A DNA stretch of 64,000 bases, taken from Cupriavidus sp. WGlv3 (lineage in GTDB: Bacteria > Pseudomonadota > Gammaproteobacteria > Burkholderiales > Burkholderiaceae). Made by a program: the position numbers and the translations under genes. Every line of letters starts with the position of its first letter. The first letter of the stretch is position 1. The notes under the pieces are model-generated. The model searched no databases and had not been told where the DNA came from. It saw nothing but the letters and a program-made list of their open reading frames with translations. The stretch covers positions 186,001 to 250,000 of the forward strand of contig NZ_JALHRX010000006.1 in assembly GCF_023952475.1 (NCBI RefSeq). Direction: 5' to 3'. This document shows positions 27,879 to 36,954 of this stretch, piece by piece.

Positions 27879-28721
27879 TCAGAACGGCTTGTCGCCGATG
27901 ATGGCGGCGCGCTCCATCTTGCGCGGCGCCGGCCAGTAGTCCTGCACCGCGTAGTGCTGGGTGCAGCGGTTGTCCCAGATCGCCACGCTGTTGGGCTGCC
28001 AGCGGAAACGCACCTGGTATTCGGGAATCGCCGCCTGGCTGATCAGGTAGTTCAGCAGATGGCTCGCGCCCGGGGTCTTGTCCTGCCCGTAGCGCACGTT
28101 CTCGGGCGTGTGGAAATTGACGAAGTGGGTGGAGAAGCCGCAGACATAAAGCACCTTTTCGCCGGTCTCCGGATGCGTGCGCACCACCGGGTGCTCGACC
28201 GCGGGGTACTGCGCCGCCAGCTTGGCGCGGTTCTCCGGGCTCATCGCCGCGCCGAAGGAATGCTCGATGCCGTGCTTGGCGCGCAGGCCGGCGATGCGCT
28301 GCCTGATTTCCTCGGGCAGGTGCTCGTACGCCGCGGCCATGTTGACCCAGATGGTGTCGCCGCCGACCGGCGGCGACTCGATGCAGCGCAGCACGCAGCC
28401 CATCGGCGGGCATTCGCGCCAGCTGCCGTCGGTGTGGTAGCTGTTCTCGTAGTTCTCGCGCTTGTCGCTGCGATAGATCTGCACCAGGCCGGGATGGTCG
28501 GGATCGCTGCCCGCCACCGGATGGTCTTCCAGTTCGCCGAAGCGCCGCGCGAACGCCACGTGGTCCGCGCGCGAGATCTCCTGGTCGCGCAGGAACAGCA
28601 CCTTGTGCTCCAGCAGCAGCGACCTGATCTCGGCAAACAGCGCCGCATCGCGCGCGGCATCGGCAAGGCTGACGCCGCTCAGTTCGGCGCCGATGCTGCA
28701 GGTAAGTTGTTGGACTCGCAT
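27879..28721 (-). CDS. TauD/TfdA-family Fe(II)/2-oxoglutarate dioxygenase
   Basis: A 280-residue dioxygenase. The facial triad is His96, Asp98 (YHTDGSW) and His256 (NRCTQHYAV); the 2-oxoglutarate arginine is likely in the RKMER segment at 267-271. Family members hydroxylate taurine, alkylsulfonates, 2,4-D or related acids. The taurine transporter genes are 15 kb away and this gene sits with a BKACE and a quinone reductase, so I do not call it tauD. The BKACE gene follows 52 bases after its stop and the quinone reductase stop lies twelve bases before its start. Confidence 0.8.
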   Translation of the reverse strand: MRVQQLTCSIGAELSGVSLADAARDAALFAEIRSLLLEHKVLFLRDQEISRADHVAFARRFGELEDHPVAGSDPDHPGLVQIYRSDKRENYENSYHTDGSWRECPPMGCVLRCIESPPVGGDTIWVNMAAAYEHLPEEIRQRIAGLRAKHGIEHSFGAAMSPENRAKLAAQYPAVEHPVVRTHPETGEKVLYVCGFSTHFVNFHTPENVRYGQDKTPGASHLLNYLISQAAIPEYQVRFRWQPNSVAIWDNRCTQHYAVQDYWPAPRKMERAAIIGDKPF

Positions 28722-28733
28722 GAGGACGCTCCT

Positions 28734-29714
28734 TTACAGCACGAAGATCGATGAGCCGGTGGTCTTGCGCGACTCCAGGTCGCGGTGGGCCTGGACCGCA
28801 TCCTGCAGCGCGTAGCGCTGGTTGATGCCGATGCGTAGTCGCCCGGCGGCCACGTGGCCGAAGACTTCCGCGGCCAGTTCCGCCTTCTCGGCGGGGTCGG
28901 CAATGTAGTCGGCAAGCGCCGGACGGGTCAGGTAAAGCGAGCCCTTCCGCGCCAGCAATTGCGGATCGAACGGCGGGATCGTGCCCGACGCCGTGCCGAC
29001 GCAGACCATCAGCCCGCGCCGCTTGAGCGAATCCAGCGAGCCCTGGAAGGTGCTGCGGCCGACGCTGTCGAACACCACCGACACGCCCGTGCCGTCGGTC
29101 AGCTCGCGCACCCGCGTTGCCACGTCCTCGCGGCTGTAGTCGATGACGTGGTCGCAGCCATGCGCGCGCGCCAGTTCGGCCTTGGCTTCAGTCGAGACCG
29201 TGCCGATCACGGTCAGGCCGAGCAGCTTCGCCCACTGCGAGACGATCAGGCCGACGCCGCCAGCGGCCGCGTGCAGCAGGATGGTCTCGCCGCCGCAGAA
29301 TGGATAGATGCGGCGCATCAGGTAGGCCGAGGTCAGGCCGCGCATGGTCATCGCCGCGGCGGTCTCGAAGCCGATCGCATCCGGCAGGCGGATCAGCGGC
29401 GCGGCGGGCACCAGGCGCTCGGTGCTGTACGCGCCCAGTGTGTTGGTGAAGCCGGTATAGGTGACGCGATCGCCCTCCGCAATGTGGGTCACGCCGGGGC
29501 CGACGGCCTGCACCACGCCGGCCGCCTCGACGCCCATGCCGCTGGGCAGCGGCACCGGGTAGGTGCCGTTGCGGAAGTAAGTGTCGGCATAGTTGAGCCC
29601 GACCGCGACGTGGCGGATCCGTACCTCGCCCGGGCCCGGATCGCCGACCTCGGCGTCCTCGTAGCGGAGGACTTCGGGGCCTCCGGTCTCATACATGCGA
29701 ATGGCTTTGGCCAA
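28734..29714 (-). CDS. Zinc-independent quinone oxidoreductase (QOR family)
   Basis: A 326-residue NADPH:quinone oxidoreductase of the QOR/zeta-crystallin branch. Landmarks are GLNYADTYFRNGTYP, the nucleotide-binding AAAGGVGLIVSQWAKLLG, and the terminal SRKTTGSSIFVL. The start is TTG at 29714 with GGAGAC five bases before it; the next ATG, at 29696, would remove six conserved residues and has no ribosome site. First gene of the leftward operon with TauD-like, BKACE and Bug genes. Confidence 0.85.
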   Translation of the reverse strand: MAKAIRMYETGGPEVLRYEDAEVGDPGPGEVRIRHVAVGLNYADTYFRNGTYPVPLPSGMGVEAAGVVQAVGPGVTHIAEGDRVTYTGFTNTLGAYSTERLVPAAPLIRLPDAIGFETAAAMTMRGLTSAYLMRRIYPFCGGETILLHAAAGGVGLIVSQWAKLLGLTVIGTVSTEAKAELARAHGCDHVIDYSREDVATRVRELTDGTGVSVVFDSVGRSTFQGSLDSLKRRGLMVCVGTASGTIPPFDPQLLARKGSLYLTRPALADYIADPAEKAELAAEVFGHVAAGRLRIGINQRYALQDAVQAHRDLESRKTTGSSIFVL

Positions 29715-29875
29715 GGCTGTCTCCTGATTGTGGTGTCCTGCCCGCGCCGCTATCATTGGCGCGGCGCAGTCGATTGTGAGACAGCCGGGGCGCAGCGCCC
29801 TTGACCGATCGCGCCACGATTTGCCATTTGACGACGGACACGACCGACGCCCCCACCCACTCTCGCGGCAGCCCC

Positions 29876-30874
29876 ATGACCGTCCTTGTTCGCAGCGCAT
29901 CGCTGACCAAATACCTGGGAATTGCCCGAGGCGCGGGCCTGGATCCGGTGCGAATGGTGGCCCGGGCAGGGCTGGACCAGGCGTGCCTGTACACGCCCGA
30001 CCTGCGCATTCCCGAGCCGCGCCTGGCGGAGGTGCTGGAAGCCTCGGCGCGCGAGACGGGCTGTCATTCGCTGGGCCTGATGGTGGGGGAATCGTGGCGA
30101 CTGTCGGACTTCGGGCCGGTCAGCCTGCTGTTGCAGCACCAGCCCACGCTGCGCGACGCGCTGGCCGAGATCGAGCGCTACCGCCACTGGCTCAGCGACT
30201 CGATCGCCATCCTGGTCACCGAGCATCCCGGTGTCGCGGTGCTGCACGTGACGCTGCAGACCGGACGGCAACAGCCCGGCAGGCAGGCGATGGAACTGAC
30301 AGTGGCCGCATTGCACAGCCTGATCCGCGCCATCCTGGGCGAGTCGTGGATGCCGCACAGCGTGCATTTCGCGCATGCGGCGCCGGCCGACCTGCGCATC
30401 CACCGGCGCCTGTTCGGGCCGCGCATCGAATTCGGTTCGGACTTCGACGGGCTGGTGCTTGCCGGCGGCGACCTGGACCGCGTCAATCCGCTGGCCGATG
30501 CCAGCCTGGCCGGGTATGCGCGGGGTTTCCTCGACCTGCAGCAGGGGGCTGGCAAACCTTCGATCGTCGCGGACGTGCGGCGCACCCTGAACCAGTTGCT
30601 GCCGCGCGGACGCGGTGCGGTGGAACAGGTCGCGCAAAGCCTGGGCACCAGCCCGCGCACCCTGCAGCGCCAGCTGGAACAGGATGGGCTGACGTTTTCC
30701 GCGCTGGTCAACGAGGTGCGCCGCGAGCTGGCGCAGCGCCATCTGCAGGATCCGGGGCGGCCGCTGGCGCAGGTTGCCACGCTGCTTGGGTTTTCGGAAC
30801 CGAGCGCATTCTCGCGCTGGTTCGCGGCGCAGTTCGGCAAGTCGCCGACGCGCTGGCGCCAGGACGGCGCCTGA
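29876..30874 (+). CDS. AraC-family transcriptional regulator (Arabinose_bd N-terminal type)
   Basis: A 332-residue regulator with the N-terminal domain of the OruR/ArgR-like AraC group (residues about 10-200) and the double helix-turn-helix at the C terminus (EQVAQSLGTSPRTLQRQLEQ, then LAQVATLLGFSEPSAFSRWF). I choose the ATG at 29876 over an upstream TTG because conservation starts there. It is divergent from the quinone reductase / TauD / BKACE / Bug operon across 161 bases and probably activates it. Confidence 0.8.
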   Translation: MTVLVRSASLTKYLGIARGAGLDPVRMVARAGLDQACLYTPDLRIPEPRLAEVLEASARETGCHSLGLMVGESWRLSDFGPVSLLLQHQPTLRDALAEIERYRHWLSDSIAILVTEHPGVAVLHVTLQTGRQQPGRQAMELTVAALHSLIRAILGESWMPHSVHFAHAAPADLRIHRRLFGPRIEFGSDFDGLVLAGGDLDRVNPLADASLAGYARGFLDLQQGAGKPSIVADVRRTLNQLLPRGRGAVEQVAQSLGTSPRTLQRQLEQDGLTFSALVNEVRRELAQRHLQDPGRPLAQVATLLGFSEPSAFSRWFAAQFGKSPTRWRQDGA

Positions 30875-30884
30875 GGCGGACCGC

Positions 30885-31301
30885 CTACTTCAGGTACTTC
30901 AGGGTGGCGACACCGGTGGCCATCAGCAGCTCGCCATCGAGCCACACCTCGGCCCGCGAAAAGAAGATCGAACGTCCGCGGCGGTCGACCATGCCTTTCG
31001 CCGTCAGCAGCTTGCCGGTCCCGTTGCTGAGGAAGTTCGACGTCAGCGACAGCGTGACCGCATGCCGCGGGCTCTCGCCCGGCGCGGAGTAGAGGCCGGC
31101 ATAGCCGGTGGCGGCATCGAGCAAGGTGCAGATGGTGCCGCCATGCACGACGCGGCTGCGGTTGAGCATATTGGGCGCCAGCGGCAGTTCCAGCTCGACG
31201 TAGTCGTCGCGCCAATGGGTGATCCTGACCCCGATGCTTTCCAGTGCAGGATTGTCGAGGCTGTATGCCTCGCCCTTGCCTTCAACGATTGCCGCGTCCA
31301 T
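30885..31301 (-). CDS. PaaI-type hotdog thioesterase
   Basis: A 138-residue single hotdog domain. The family motif RVVHGGTICTLLDAATG (about residues 50-66) covers the catalytic loop, and LSLTSNFLS follows in the expected place. The ATG at 31301 (MDAAIVEGKG) fits the family length; an upstream start would add about 40 non-conserved residues. It hydrolyses an acyl-CoA or aryl-CoA thioester, and is convergent with the araC gene, ten bases apart. Confidence 0.75.
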   Translation of the reverse strand: MDAAIVEGKGEAYSLDNPALESIGVRITHWRDDYVELELPLAPNMLNRSRVVHGGTICTLLDAATGYAGLYSAPGESPRHAVTLSLTSNFLSNGTGKLLTAKGMVDRRGRSIFFSRAEVWLDGELLMATGVATLKYLK

Positions 31302-31544
31302 CGCCCGGATTTTCCTTTGCTTGATCAAGCCTCCTTTGTGCGCGATCCGCGTGTTTCCGACAATCTGTATTTCGCAAACCGGACCTTCCGCCCGCATGAA
31401 TCCACGCATGCGCCGCGGCATGTGCGGCTTTGACTCGGCATGCAGAACGACCTAGGCTAGGTAGGCTTACCGCGCACTCGGCCACGCGCCAGGTGACGTA
31501 CCGGCGATGTCGCGAGGTCCGCCAGGACCAGGGAGGGGCTCACC

Positions 31545-32951
31545 ATGAACATGCGGCCAGATCCGACGTTTCACGCCTCGCCGGAGCTTGCGATCCACGC
31601 GCCAGCGGAATCCTTTGCCTACACGGTGCTGCTCAGCCCCGACGGCGCGCAGCCCGATGCGCTCGCGGTGATCGACGTCAAGCCCGGATCGCCGACCTAC
31701 AGCCAGGTGGTGCACACCGTGCCGATGACGCACAAGGGCGATGAACTCCATCACTTCGGCTGGAACGCCTGCTCGTCCGCGCTGTCGCCGCTGACCGGCC
31801 ATGCGTTCCTGGAGCGGCGCTACCTGATCATCCCGGGGATGCGCTCGTCGCGCCTGTATATCGTCGACACCAAGCCGCATCCGACCCAGGCGCGCATCCA
31901 CAAGATCGTCGAGCCGGAAGAGATCTTCCGCAAGACCGGCTATTCGCGGCCGCATACTGTGCACTGCGGCCCGGAAGGCATCTATGTCAGCACGCTGGGC
32001 GGCAGCGGGCCGGATGGCACCGACGGCACGCCCGGCATCTTCATCATGGACTGCGAGACCTTCGAGGTGCTGGGCCGCTGGGAGATCGACCGCGGCGAGC
32101 AGCAGAAGCACTACGACTTCTGGTGGAACCTGCCGCGCGACTACATGGTGTCGAGCGAATGGGCCCTGCCCCCGCAGTTCGAGAACGGGCTGGTGCCCGA
32201 GGATTTGCTGGGCAACCGCTACGGCCACAAGCTGCATTTCTGGGACCTGCGCGCACGGCGCAACGTGCAGACCATCGACCTGGGCGCCAATCACCAGATG
32301 GCGCTGGAAGTCCGGCCCGCGCATGATCCGGTGCGCGAGTACGGCTTCGTCGGCGTGGTGGTCGACACCACCAACCTGGAAGGCTCGATCTGGACCTGGT
32401 GGCGCGAAGACGGCAAGTTCCACGCCGAGAAGACGGCGACGATCCCGGCCGAGCCCGCCGACGCCAGCCAGCTGCCGCCGCTGCTGCAAGGCTTCGGCGC
32501 GGTGCCGCCGCTGGTGACCGATATCGACCTGTCGCTGGACGACAAATTCCTCTATGTGTCGTGCTGGGGCACGGGCGAGATGCGCCAGTACGACGTCACC
32601 GATCCGCGCAAGCCCCGGCTGGCGGGCTCGGTCCATCTCGGCGGCATGGTCCGCCGCACCCCGCATCCCAACGGCAAGCCCTTCGCCGGCGGCCCGCAGA
32701 TGGTGGAAATCAGCCGCGACGGCGAGCGTGTCTACTGGACCAACTCGCTGTATTCCACCTGGGACCAGCAGTTCTACCCCGACGGCATTCCGGGCGCGCA
32801 GGTCATGGCCCGCGCCGGAGCGGACGGCGGCCTGGAGCTGGCCGACGATTACTGGGTCGAGTTTCCCGAAGGCTACCGCGCGCACCAGATCCGGCTGGAA
32901 GGCGGCGACTGCTCGACCGATTCGTTTTGTTATCCCTCGGCCAGGGCTTGA
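31545..32951 (+). CDS. SBP56-family protein, probable methanethiol oxidase
   Basis: A 468-residue selenium-binding-protein homologue (SBP56 / methanethiol oxidase family). It shows the near-invariant HHFGWNACSSA, IPGMRSSRLYIVD, KTGYSRPHTVHC, and YVSCWGTGEMRQYD, and histidines placed as in the copper-binding bacterial enzymes. Those oxidise methanethiol to formaldehyde, hydrogen peroxide and sulfide. I see no signal peptide at the N terminus, so the protein looks cytoplasmic here, unlike periplasmic forms. AGGGAGGGG precedes the start. Its 3' end overlaps a membrane-protein gene (TTGA), so the two are coupled. Confidence 0.8.
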   Translation: MNMRPDPTFHASPELAIHAPAESFAYTVLLSPDGAQPDALAVIDVKPGSPTYSQVVHTVPMTHKGDELHHFGWNACSSALSPLTGHAFLERRYLIIPGMRSSRLYIVDTKPHPTQARIHKIVEPEEIFRKTGYSRPHTVHCGPEGIYVSTLGGSGPDGTDGTPGIFIMDCETFEVLGRWEIDRGEQQKHYDFWWNLPRDYMVSSEWALPPQFENGLVPEDLLGNRYGHKLHFWDLRARRNVQTIDLGANHQMALEVRPAHDPVREYGFVGVVVDTTNLEGSIWTWWREDGKFHAEKTATIPAEPADASQLPPLLQGFGAVPPLVTDIDLSLDDKFLYVSCWGTGEMRQYDVTDPRKPRLAGSVHLGGMVRRTPHPNGKPFAGGPQMVEISRDGERVYWTNSLYSTWDQQFYPDGIPGAQVMARAGADGGLELADDYWVEFPEGYRAHQIRLEGGDCSTDSFCYPSARA

Positions 32952-33613
32952 GCGGACACGACTGGGAACAGCTTGGCCTGTGGTCGGCGGTGCTGGCCAG
33001 CGGGCTCTATCACGGCGTCAACCCGGCGATGGGATGGCCGCTGGCGGTATCGAACGGTCTGCTGGCGCACAGCCGCCGCGCCCTGCTTGCAGCGCTGGGG
33101 TATCTGGCGGCCGGGCACGCGCTGGCGGTGCTGGCGGTGACGCTGCCATTCGGCATGCTGGCCGCGCTGGTCGCCTGGCAGGCGCAGATCCGCATCGGCG
33201 CCTGCCTGCTGCTGATCGCCGGCGGCATCGCGCTGCTGCTCAGGCGCGGCCATCCGCGCGCACTGGTGCGCATCGCACCGTCGCACCTGGCACTGTGGTC
33301 GTTCGCGGTGGCGATCGCGCATGGCGCCGGGCTGATGCTGGTGCCGATCTATCTTGCCCTGTGCCGCACCGACAGCGAGCCGGGGCACCAGGCGGCCGCC
33401 ACGCTCGCCAGCGCCAACCTGGGCATGGCGCTGGCGGTCGCGCTGCTGCATACGCTGGCCATGTTTGCCATGGGCGGCGGCATGGCGTGGCTGGTCTACC
33501 GCTACCTGGGGCTGCAGTTCGTCTCGCGCAGCTGGTTCAACCTGGAGGCGGTCTGGGCCCTCAGCCTCATCCTGGTCGGGATGCTGGCGCTGGGGCTTGA
33601 AGCCTTTGGCTAG
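32948..33613 (+). CDS. Polytopic membrane protein coupled to SBP56 (transporter-like)
   Basis: A 221-residue hydrophobic protein with five or six membrane helices. The opening MSGHDWEQLGLWSAVLASG leads to GLYHGVNPAMGWPLAV, a His-Asn-Pro motif recalling the metal-binding helix of HupE/UreJ and RcnA-type Ni/Co carriers. The start is the TTG at 32948, whose last two bases are part of the SBP56 stop, so translation is likely reinitiated. No Asp/Glu/His-rich loop confirms metal transport. The name is inferred from hydrophobicity and the one motif. Confidence 0.65.
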   Translation: MSGHDWEQLGLWSAVLASGLYHGVNPAMGWPLAVSNGLLAHSRRALLAALGYLAAGHALAVLAVTLPFGMLAALVAWQAQIRIGACLLLIAGGIALLLRRGHPRALVRIAPSHLALWSFAVAIAHGAGLMLVPIYLALCRTDSEPGHQAAATLASANLGMALAVALLHTLAMFAMGGGMAWLVYRYLGLQFVSRSWFNLEAVWALSLILVGMLALGLEAFG

Positions 33614-33622
33614 GCGCCAGGC

Positions 33623-34141
33623 TCAGCCGGCCAGCCGCGCCGCCAGCCGTCCGCGCGTGATGGCCGCGATCTGCGCCAGCGCCTCGTCCAGTTCCAGCTG
33701 CGTGCTGCGCCCGATGCGGCGCTCGAACGCGGCAAAGATGCCTTCGCGGGTGTAGTGGCGCACGCAGATGATGAAGGGGAAGCCGTGGCGCGCCTGGTAA
33801 TCGGCGTTGAGCTGGTCCAGCGCGGCTTCCTGCTGCACCGACATCGCATCCAGTCCGGCGCTCTTCTGCTCGGCGTTGGAATCCGCCGTCATGGTGCCCG
33901 CGCGGATATTGCGCGCCGACAGCTGCGGGTGCAGGTTCAGGAAATCGCACTGGCGCGGCGCATCGAGCTTGCGCACCACGTCCATCATCGCGCCATGCAG
34001 CGCCGCCACCGAAGCGAACGGACGCTGCGCCCAGGCGCCTGCCGCGGCCTGCGGAAAGTGTTCGAACACGCTGCCGAAGGCCTCGGCAAAGGCCGCTTCG
34101 TCCAGCGCGTTGACCGACGCCAGGTCGAGGGGGTGAGACAT
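33623..34141 (-). CDS. uraD: 2-oxo-4-hydroxy-4-carboxy-5-ureidoimidazoline (OHCU) decarboxylase
   Basis: A 172-residue OHCU decarboxylase, the last step in conversion of urate to (S)-allantoin. The catalytic pair is His71 (LHPQL) and Glu91 (AEQKSAG), with ICVRHYTREGIFAAFERRI towards the C terminus. It lies nine bases from the convergent end of the membrane-protein gene, and faces away from the hydroxyisourate hydrolases at 36955-37824, which catalyse the preceding step. No urate oxidase is in the window. Confidence 0.85.
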   Translation of the reverse strand: MSHPLDLASVNALDEAAFAEAFGSVFEHFPQAAAGAWAQRPFASVAALHGAMMDVVRKLDAPRQCDFLNLHPQLSARNIRAGTMTADSNAEQKSAGLDAMSVQQEAALDQLNADYQARHGFPFIICVRHYTREGIFAAFERRIGRSTQLELDEALAQIAAITRGRLAARLAG

Positions 34142-34264
34142 GGATGCTGCTCCCGTAGGGATTCCCGCAAGGGCAATCGTTGAATACGGGGCCGAGTATA
34201 GGAACGCCCCGCAGCAGCGGCGAGAGCCCCCGCCCTATAGATCGCATAACAGAAACCGATACCG

Positions 34265-35209
34265 CTAACGATGCATGTCGCGCAGGTCGCGCAGTTCCTG
34301 CGAGGCCGCGCTCAGCATGCCGCGCAGCCAGACATGCGCGGCGGAGCGGTGGCGCGACGGGTGCCACAGCTGGTAGAAGCGCATGAAGGGGAACTCGATC
34401 GGCGGCTCCAGCACTGCCAGCGGCACATGCTGCGCATGGTAGTTGGCGAAGTGGCGCGCCGTGGTCAGGATCAGGTCGGTGCCGGGGATCAGGCTAGGCG
34501 CGAGGTTGAAGTAAGGACAGCTGATCCGGTTGTCGCGGTGCACGCGCATGGTGCTCAGGCCTGCATCCACCAGCCCGCGCTGGTCGCGCGAGTACGGCGT
34601 CGGCACGATATGCGACGCGCCCAGGTAGGCCTGCGCGGTGAACTTGCCGGGCTGCGCGTGCACGCTGTCCTGCGCCACCACGCACACCACCTCGTCTTCC
34701 AGCAGCACCGACAGGTGCAGGTGCTCGGGCGGATTGGGCCAGTTGCCGATCACGATATCGACCGCGCCCGCCGACAGCGCCTGCTCATAGTCGAAGCTGG
34801 TCCCCAGCGGCAGCGCCGACAGCCGCGCATGCGGCGCGGCGCGGCGCACGGCGCGCACCACATGCGCAAAGAACGGCGGCGCCAGGTAGTCCGGCATCGC
34901 CACCACGAAGCTCTGCTCGGTGGTGGCCGGGTCGAAGCGCTCATCGGACACCAGCAGGTTGTCGAGCGCGCTGAGCGCGGCCTGCGCGTTGCGCGCCAGC
35001 TGCAGCGCGCGCTCGGTCGGCACCATCACGTTCTTCTCACGCGTCAGCAGCGGGTCGTTGAAGATCGCGCGCAGGCGCTTGAGCGCGGCGCTGATGGCCG
35101 GCTGCGACTGGTTCAGGCGGATCGCCGTGCGCGACACGCTCTGCTCGGCGATCAGGATGCACAGCACGCGCAGCAGGTAGGTGTCGAACGGGTCGTCGGC
35201 GCGAATCAT
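34265..35209 (-). CDS. LysR-family transcriptional regulator
   Basis: A 314-residue LysR regulator (MIRADDPFDTYLLRVLCIL; helix-turn-helix VSRTAIRLNQSQPAISAALK). It has the NodD/NahR-like effector domain of regulators that begin with a Phe/Leu-rich first helix. The ATG at 35209 is the first conserved start. Divergent across 394 bases from the MFS/hydroxyisourate-hydrolase operon, and upstream of uraD on the same strand, so it may control the whole urate region. Confidence 0.85.
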   Translation of the reverse strand: MIRADDPFDTYLLRVLCILIAEQSVSRTAIRLNQSQPAISAALKRLRAIFNDPLLTREKNVMVPTERALQLARNAQAALSALDNLLVSDERFDPATTEQSFVVAMPDYLAPPFFAHVVRAVRRAAPHARLSALPLGTSFDYEQALSAGAVDIVIGNWPNPPEHLHLSVLLEDEVVCVVAQDSVHAQPGKFTAQAYLGASHIVPTPYSRDQRGLVDAGLSTMRVHRDNRISCPYFNLAPSLIPGTDLILTTARHFANYHAQHVPLAVLEPPIEFPFMRFYQLWHPSRHRSAAHVWLRGMLSAASQELRDLRDMHR

Positions 35210-35603
35210 GTTGGGTCCGTGGCTAAGGGAATAAGAAAAGCATGGCGGGTGCGGCTGCCGCCGCTCGCGGCGATGCCGGCATGCCGGGCCATGGCGACTT
35301 TGTAGCGTGTCGCGCACCGCACGGCAACCGGTGGAACCCGGGCAAGCGCCGCCATGCCGCGCGCGTGGCATCGCCGCGGCGGGCCGATCAGGGTAATCCA
35401 TAGGTCCGGCGGCAGCCGCCGTGGAGGCCCGCAAACCCGCGCCAGGCAAGGGATGGCGGCCCATATCGGCGCTGCTATGGGGCCTATACCAGCCCCCTCG
35501 TTTCGCATCGGCGGGCCATTCATATACTTGCTCCCAACCCGGCGGACCGCATGCACCGCCACCAGGCTCCGGCCTGGCAGAACACCACAAGACAGGAGAC
35601 ATC
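35210..35603. promoter_or_regulatory. Divergent intergenic region between LysR and the MFS/HIUH operon
   Basis: 394 bases without a gene. It should hold both promoters and the LysR sites. Locally AT-richer stretches are GGTAATCCATAGG near 35392 and CCATTCATATACTTGC near 35517. A good ribosome site (ACAGGAGACATC) sits before the MFS start. I could not fix a T-N11-A LysR box with confidence. Confidence 0.4.
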
Positions 35604-36953
35604 ATGTCGATCACGAAACAAGGCGTACCGGTCTTCGCCGGCACCGCCGAAGACGCCGAGGACAGCGTCTACCGCAAGGTAACCTGGCGCCTGCTGCCCT
35701 TCCTCGGGGTGCTGTGGGTGCTGGCGTGGCTGGACCGCGTCAACATCGGCTTCGCCAAGCTGCAGATGCTGGACGCGCTGCGCTTTAGCGAGGCCGTGTA
35801 CGGGCTGGGCGCGGGCATCTTCTTCCTGGGCTACTTCTTCTTCGAAGTGCCGTCGAACATGCTGCTGCAGAAGATCGGCGCCAAGAAGACGATCATGCGG
35901 ATCACCATCTGCTGGGGTGTGATCTGCATGCTGCAGAGCTACGTCACCACGCCCACGCAGTTCTACATCCTGCGCTTCCTGCTGGGCGCGTTCGAGGCCG
36001 GCTTCTACCCCGGCGTGATCCTGTACCTGACCTACTGGTACCCGTCGCAGCGCCGCGCGCGCGCCTTCGGCACCTTTATGTCTGCATCGGCCATCGCCGG
36101 CGTGCTGGGCGGCCCGCTGGCAGGCTGGATCATGACCGGCATGGCGGGTGTCAACGGCATGCACGGCTGGCAGTGGCTGTTCATCCTGGAGGGCATCCCG
36201 TCGGTGCTGGCCGGCATCTTTGCCTGGTTCTACATGACCGACAAGCCCGAGCAGGCACGCTGGCTGTCCGACGCCGAGAAGCGCGTGGTGCAGGACGCGC
36301 TCAAGCGCGACCACGCCGCCATGGGCGAGCGCGGCCACGACTGGCGCACGCTCTTCACCAACCCCAAGGTCTGGCTGCTGATCGCGATCTTCTTCTGCCT
36401 GCTGTGCGCCAACTCGACGCTGACCTTCTGGATCCCGACCATCATCAAGGACGTGGGCTTCACCACGCCGATGGCGGTGGGCTGGATCGCCGCGGTGGCC
36501 TACCTGTGCGGCGCCGCCGGCATGATCCTCAACGGCGCGCATTCCGACCGCCGCAATGAAGTGCGCTGGCATTTCAGCGGCGCGGCGCTGGTCGGGGGCG
36601 GTGCCATGGCCGTGCTGGCCGTGCTGCTGGGCGCGCAGGTGCTGTCGCCGGTGATCGCGCTGCTGGCGATGACCGCCGCGCTGGTCGGCACCATGAGCGC
36701 GATCCCGGTGTTCTGGCAGCTGCCCAACCGCTACCTGGCCGGCAGCGCCGCCGCGGTGGGCGTGGCGCTGATCAACTCGGTGGCCAACCTGGCCGGCTTC
36801 GGCGCGCCGTACGTGATGGGGCTGGTCAAGAACACCACGGGCAAGCTGACCTCCGGGCTGTACCTTGTGGCAGTGATCGAAGTGCTGGCCGCGGTGCTGG
36901 TGCTGGTGGGCATCCGCCAGCTGCGCGGCAAGTCTGCCCGTCAAGGAGCCTGA
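35604..36953 (+). CDS. MFS carrier, ACS family, probable urate or purine-intermediate uptake
   Basis: A 449-residue twelve-helix ACS-type carrier. Landmarks are [51 protein letters not shown] and ADDITIONAL loop residues [15 protein letters not shown] between helices 6 and 7. It is followed after one base by the Tat-exported hydroxyisourate-hydrolase-like gene, so uptake of urate, 5-hydroxyisourate or allantoin-type compounds is the natural guess. Purine uptake is more usually done by NCS2 permeases, so the substrate is uncertain. Confidence 0.8.
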   Translation: MSITKQGVPVFAGTAEDAEDSVYRKVTWRLLPFLGVLWVLAWLDRVNIGFAKLQMLDALRFSEAVYGLGAGIFFLGYFFFEVPSNMLLQKIGAKKTIMRITICWGVICMLQSYVTTPTQFYILRFLLGAFEAGFYPGVILYLTYWYPSQRRARAFGTFMSASAIAGVLGGPLAGWIMTGMAGVNGMHGWQWLFILEGIPSVLAGIFAWFYMTDKPEQARWLSDAEKRVVQDALKRDHAAMGERGHDWRTLFTNPKVWLLIAIFFCLLCANSTLTFWIPTIIKDVGFTTPMAVGWIAAVAYLCGAAGMILNGAHSDRRNEVRWHFSGAALVGGGAMAVLAVLLGAQVLSPVIALLAMTAALVGTMSAIPVFWQLPNRYLAGSAAAVGVALINSVANLAGFGAPYVMGLVKNTTGKLTSGLYLVAVIEVLAAVLVLVGIRQLRGKSARQGA

Positions 36954-36954
36954 G

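Noticed and set aside
27879..28721. Naming the dioxygenase tauD
   Set aside because: It has the TauD fold, but its operon is BKACE/quinone reductase/Bug and not tauABC, so taurine activity is not supported by context.
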